A stretch of 7,264 nucleotides of DNA from Eubacterium sp. (GTDB lineage: Bacteria; Bacillota; Clostridia; Lachnospirales; Lachnospiraceae), in contig JAILSA010000275.1 in assembly GCA_024697885.1 (NCBI GenBank), positions 1-7,264 on the forward strand. The letters are read 5' to 3'. The notes under the pieces were generated by a model that was not told the origin of the DNA, searched no databases, and saw only the letters and a list, made by a program, of their open reading frames with translations. Position numbers and translations under genes: made by a program. This document shows positions 5,742-7,264 of this stretch, piece by piece (positions within the stretch are counted from its first letter, which is position 1; each line of letters starts with the position of its first letter).

Positions 5742-6908
5742 TTATCGAATATCGAAATTGTCACTTCCGCCTCGGTTTGGCTGTATGCCAATATTGAGCA
5801 AAATGCCAATCATAATCATATAGCTGAGCAAAGAGGTCAGTCCATTACTCAAAAAAGGTAGAGGAAGACCTGTATTTGGCAACATTCGAGTTGCCACGCC
5901 AATGTTGATAAAAACCTGGAAGCAGAACATGGATCCGATTCCCACGGCAATCATCATACCTGTGTAATCACGGGCGTTTTTGGCTGCGATAAAACATTTT
6001 ATAATAATGATGGAGAACAGGGAAAGAATAAAGAGACAGCCGATAAAACCGAATTCTTCGCTGATGGGTGTCCATATAAAATCACTCTCCGTAACATCCA
6101 CATTGGCATAGTTTCTGCTAGTGGAGGTCCCCTCTAACATTTTACCATATAACTTGCCAGACGCAATGGAAAGAACGGAATTATTTTGCTGGTACATGGT
6201 GGAAAGGGCCGCATCCTCCGGGTGTAAAAAGCCCAAAATACGCTCTAACTGGTAGTCTTTGAGAAGTTTTTGCCCCGGCTGCTGAATATACCAAAAAGTA
6301 AAGATAATAATTGGACTGACCACAGCTGCCACTGGGCCAAGAACCTTGTGTCCCATGCCAGAATTTGCCAACATCATAATCAATATGACAATCATAACCA
6401 CACTAGAAGACAGGTCGGACTGAACTAAAATAAATATCGTAGGCAAAAGGGCGATGCCACAGGCCTGGAAGAAGGTCTTAAAATTCTTCAGATGGTCTCT
6501 TCTCTGGGAGAAAAAGGTGGCCAAGGCCAGAATAATCGCAATTTTACACACCTCTGAGGGCTGAAATTCGACTACCTTAAAGTCCAGCCAACGGAAGGAA
6601 CCAGTCTGCTGGTCGTCTCCCAAAGGAGAAAAACGGGTTGCCGCCGCCATCAGGGTGGTAACAATATAGATAATAGGGATATAGAGGCAGAGGTCGTGGT
6701 AGTCCACCAGGGTGAAAATTGCCACAATGACAAAGCCGGCAAAAAAGGCAAAGAGCTGGCGCTTGAGGGAAAAGAGATCTCCCTCCACCAAATAGAGAAC
6801 ATAGGTACTAATCAGGCAGAGCAAAAAAACTACCACAACTAAACCGTAGTCTAAGTTCTTCCAGTTATATCTTTTTAATTCTAACCAGTGTTTGATTCTC
6901 TCTTGCAT
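5742..6908 (-). CDS. rodA: RodA-type SEDS peptidoglycan glycosyltransferase
   Basis: SEDS proteins polymerise lipid II into glycan strands; RodA works with PBP2 in cell elongation, FtsW with FtsI/PBP3 in division. The 388 residues and about ten hydrophobic segments fit the family. Visible landmarks are SFRWLDF followed by FQPSEVCKIA (104-110, 115-124), the TM5 region QSDLSSSVV (163-171), the extracytoplasmic ESDFIWTPISEEFGFIG (274-290) with the presumed essential Asp276, and NTGLPLPFLSNGLTSLLS (345-362). RodA is preferred over FtsW or SpoVE because the class B PBP gene lies directly upstream and the sequence has TGLPLPF instead of the FtsW-like KGLTLPF. AGGTGG lies 7 nt before the ATG, and the PBP gene ends 29 bp upstream. 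Two signature motifs are diverged: QPDLGT reads QSDLSS and SYGGSS reads SNGLTS. Family membership is secure; the paralogue assignment rests mainly on context. Confidence 0.92.
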   Translation of the reverse strand: MQERIKHWLELKRYNWKNLDYGLVVVVFLLCLISTYVLYLVEGDLFSLKRQLFAFFAGFVIVAIFTLVDYHDLCLYIPIIYIVTTLMAAATRFSPLGDDQQTGSFRWLDFKVVEFQPSEVCKIAIILALATFFSQRRDHLKNFKTFFQACGIALLPTIFILVQSDLSSSVVMIVILIMMLANSGMGHKVLGPVAAVVSPIIIFTFWYIQQPGQKLLKDYQLERILGFLHPEDAALSTMYQQNNSVLSIASGKLYGKMLEGTSTSRNYANVDVTESDFIWTPISEEFGFIGCLFILSLFSIIIIKCFIAAKNARDYTGMMIAVGIGSMFCFQVFINIGVATRMLPNTGLPLPFLSNGLTSLLSYMIMIGILLNIGIQPNRGGSDNFDIR

Positions 6909-6937
6909 TCTAATACCACCTAAATTTTTTTCTACAC

Positions 6938-7264
6938 TTAATCCGTCTGCAGTCTGCTTCCCAGACTTGGACTGGAAACCTTGTTGTTCAACAGGGATTT
7001 TCTAGAAGATTTATCATAGTAATACTTGTAAACATTACTTGCCAACTCTGCTGCATTTGCCGAGGTGAATCCATTTGGAATCTGTACCGTGACAGATATT
7101 TCAGGATTGTTATAAGGGGCAAAACTTACAAAGAGGGCGTGGTTTGGCTCATTGGCATTGACCTGGGCCGTACCGGTTTTACCTGCCACTGTGACTGGCA
7201 CATTCTTGAACAGGGAGGTAATGCTACCGTTGTAAACCACCTTTTTCATACCAGTTTTTATGGC
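6938..7264 (-). CDS. mrdA: Class B penicillin-binding protein 2, C-terminal end only (5' end lies outside the window)
   Basis: The frame stays open to the window edge (first visible codons encode AIKTGMKKVV), so only about 108 C-terminal residues are visible. They belong to the transpeptidase domain. The third active-site motif KTG occurs in AGKTGTAQ (visible residues 27-34). It is followed by a beta-strand region, HALFVSFAPYNNPEISVTV (42-60), typical of class B PBPs just after KTG, and a last helix ANAAELASNVYKYYY (69-83). The catalytic SxxK and SxN motifs are outside the window. The protein cross-links glycan strands at the outer face of the membrane. The adjacent downstream rodA makes PBP2 (MrdA, elongation) more likely than FtsI or SpoVD. 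A possible ATG at 7249 lies inside the domain and is not a start. There is a short polar tail of about 25 residues. Class B PBP is secure; the PBP2 subtype is inferred. Confidence 0.9.
   Translation of the reverse strand, partial: AIKTGMKKVVYNGSITSLFKNVPVTVAGKTGTAQVNANEPNHALFVSFAPYNNPEISVTVQIPNGFTSANAAELASNVYKYYYDKSSRKSLLNNKVSSPSLGSRLQTD

Noticed and set aside
6938..7249. A complete small protein starting at the ATG at 7249
   Set aside because: The frame continues upstream to the window edge and the ATG encodes the Met of a GM-KKVV segment within the PBP transpeptidase domain, so this is a cut gene and not a small one.

Overview
The window reads as chromosomal core DNA from a low- to mid-GC, monoderm member of the Clostridia, most likely Lachnospiraceae-like. 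This is judged from gene content and order, strong AGGAGG-type ribosome binding sites, occasional TTG starts and protein sequence character. No database was searched. I see no rRNA, tRNA, insertion sequence, CRISPR array, attachment site or origin.

Every real gene lies on the minus strand, so transcription runs from position 7264 towards 1. In that order the genes are: the C-terminal end of a class B penicillin-binding protein (PBP2/MrdA); a RodA-type SEDS glycosyltransferase; a methylglyoxal synthase-like protein; a single-pass HlyD-like membrane protein; a YggS/PLPBP-family PLP protein; SepF; YlmH (S4 domain); a long DivIVA-family protein; LspA (signal peptidase II); and the apparent first two codons of another gene. 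Gaps are at most 39 bp and two junctions overlap by one base (TAATG). No terminator is visible, so the whole window looks like one operon or part of one. No stretch over 300 bases lacks a gene.

Functionally this is a cell-envelope and cell-division block. PBP2 and RodA form the peptidoglycan polymerase of the elongation machinery. SepF links FtsZ to the membrane. DivIVA marks curved membrane and organises poles and septa. YlmH is a ribosome-associated S4 protein that usually travels with sepF and divIVA. LspA matures lipoproteins. The window joins two familiar Firmicutes clusters, mre/mrdA/rodA and ylmE-sepF-ylmH-divIVA-lspA, with the methylglyoxal synthase-like and HlyD-like genes at the junction.

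Nothing here is clearly a new system. The points most worth a second look are the altered catalytic loop of the MgsA-like protein (Glu where the catalytic Asp is expected, plus two neighbouring changes), the HlyD-like protein with no transporter partner, and a DivIVA that lacks the membrane-inserting Phe and has a long Pro/Glu/Val linker ending in a distinctive acidic-aromatic tail.
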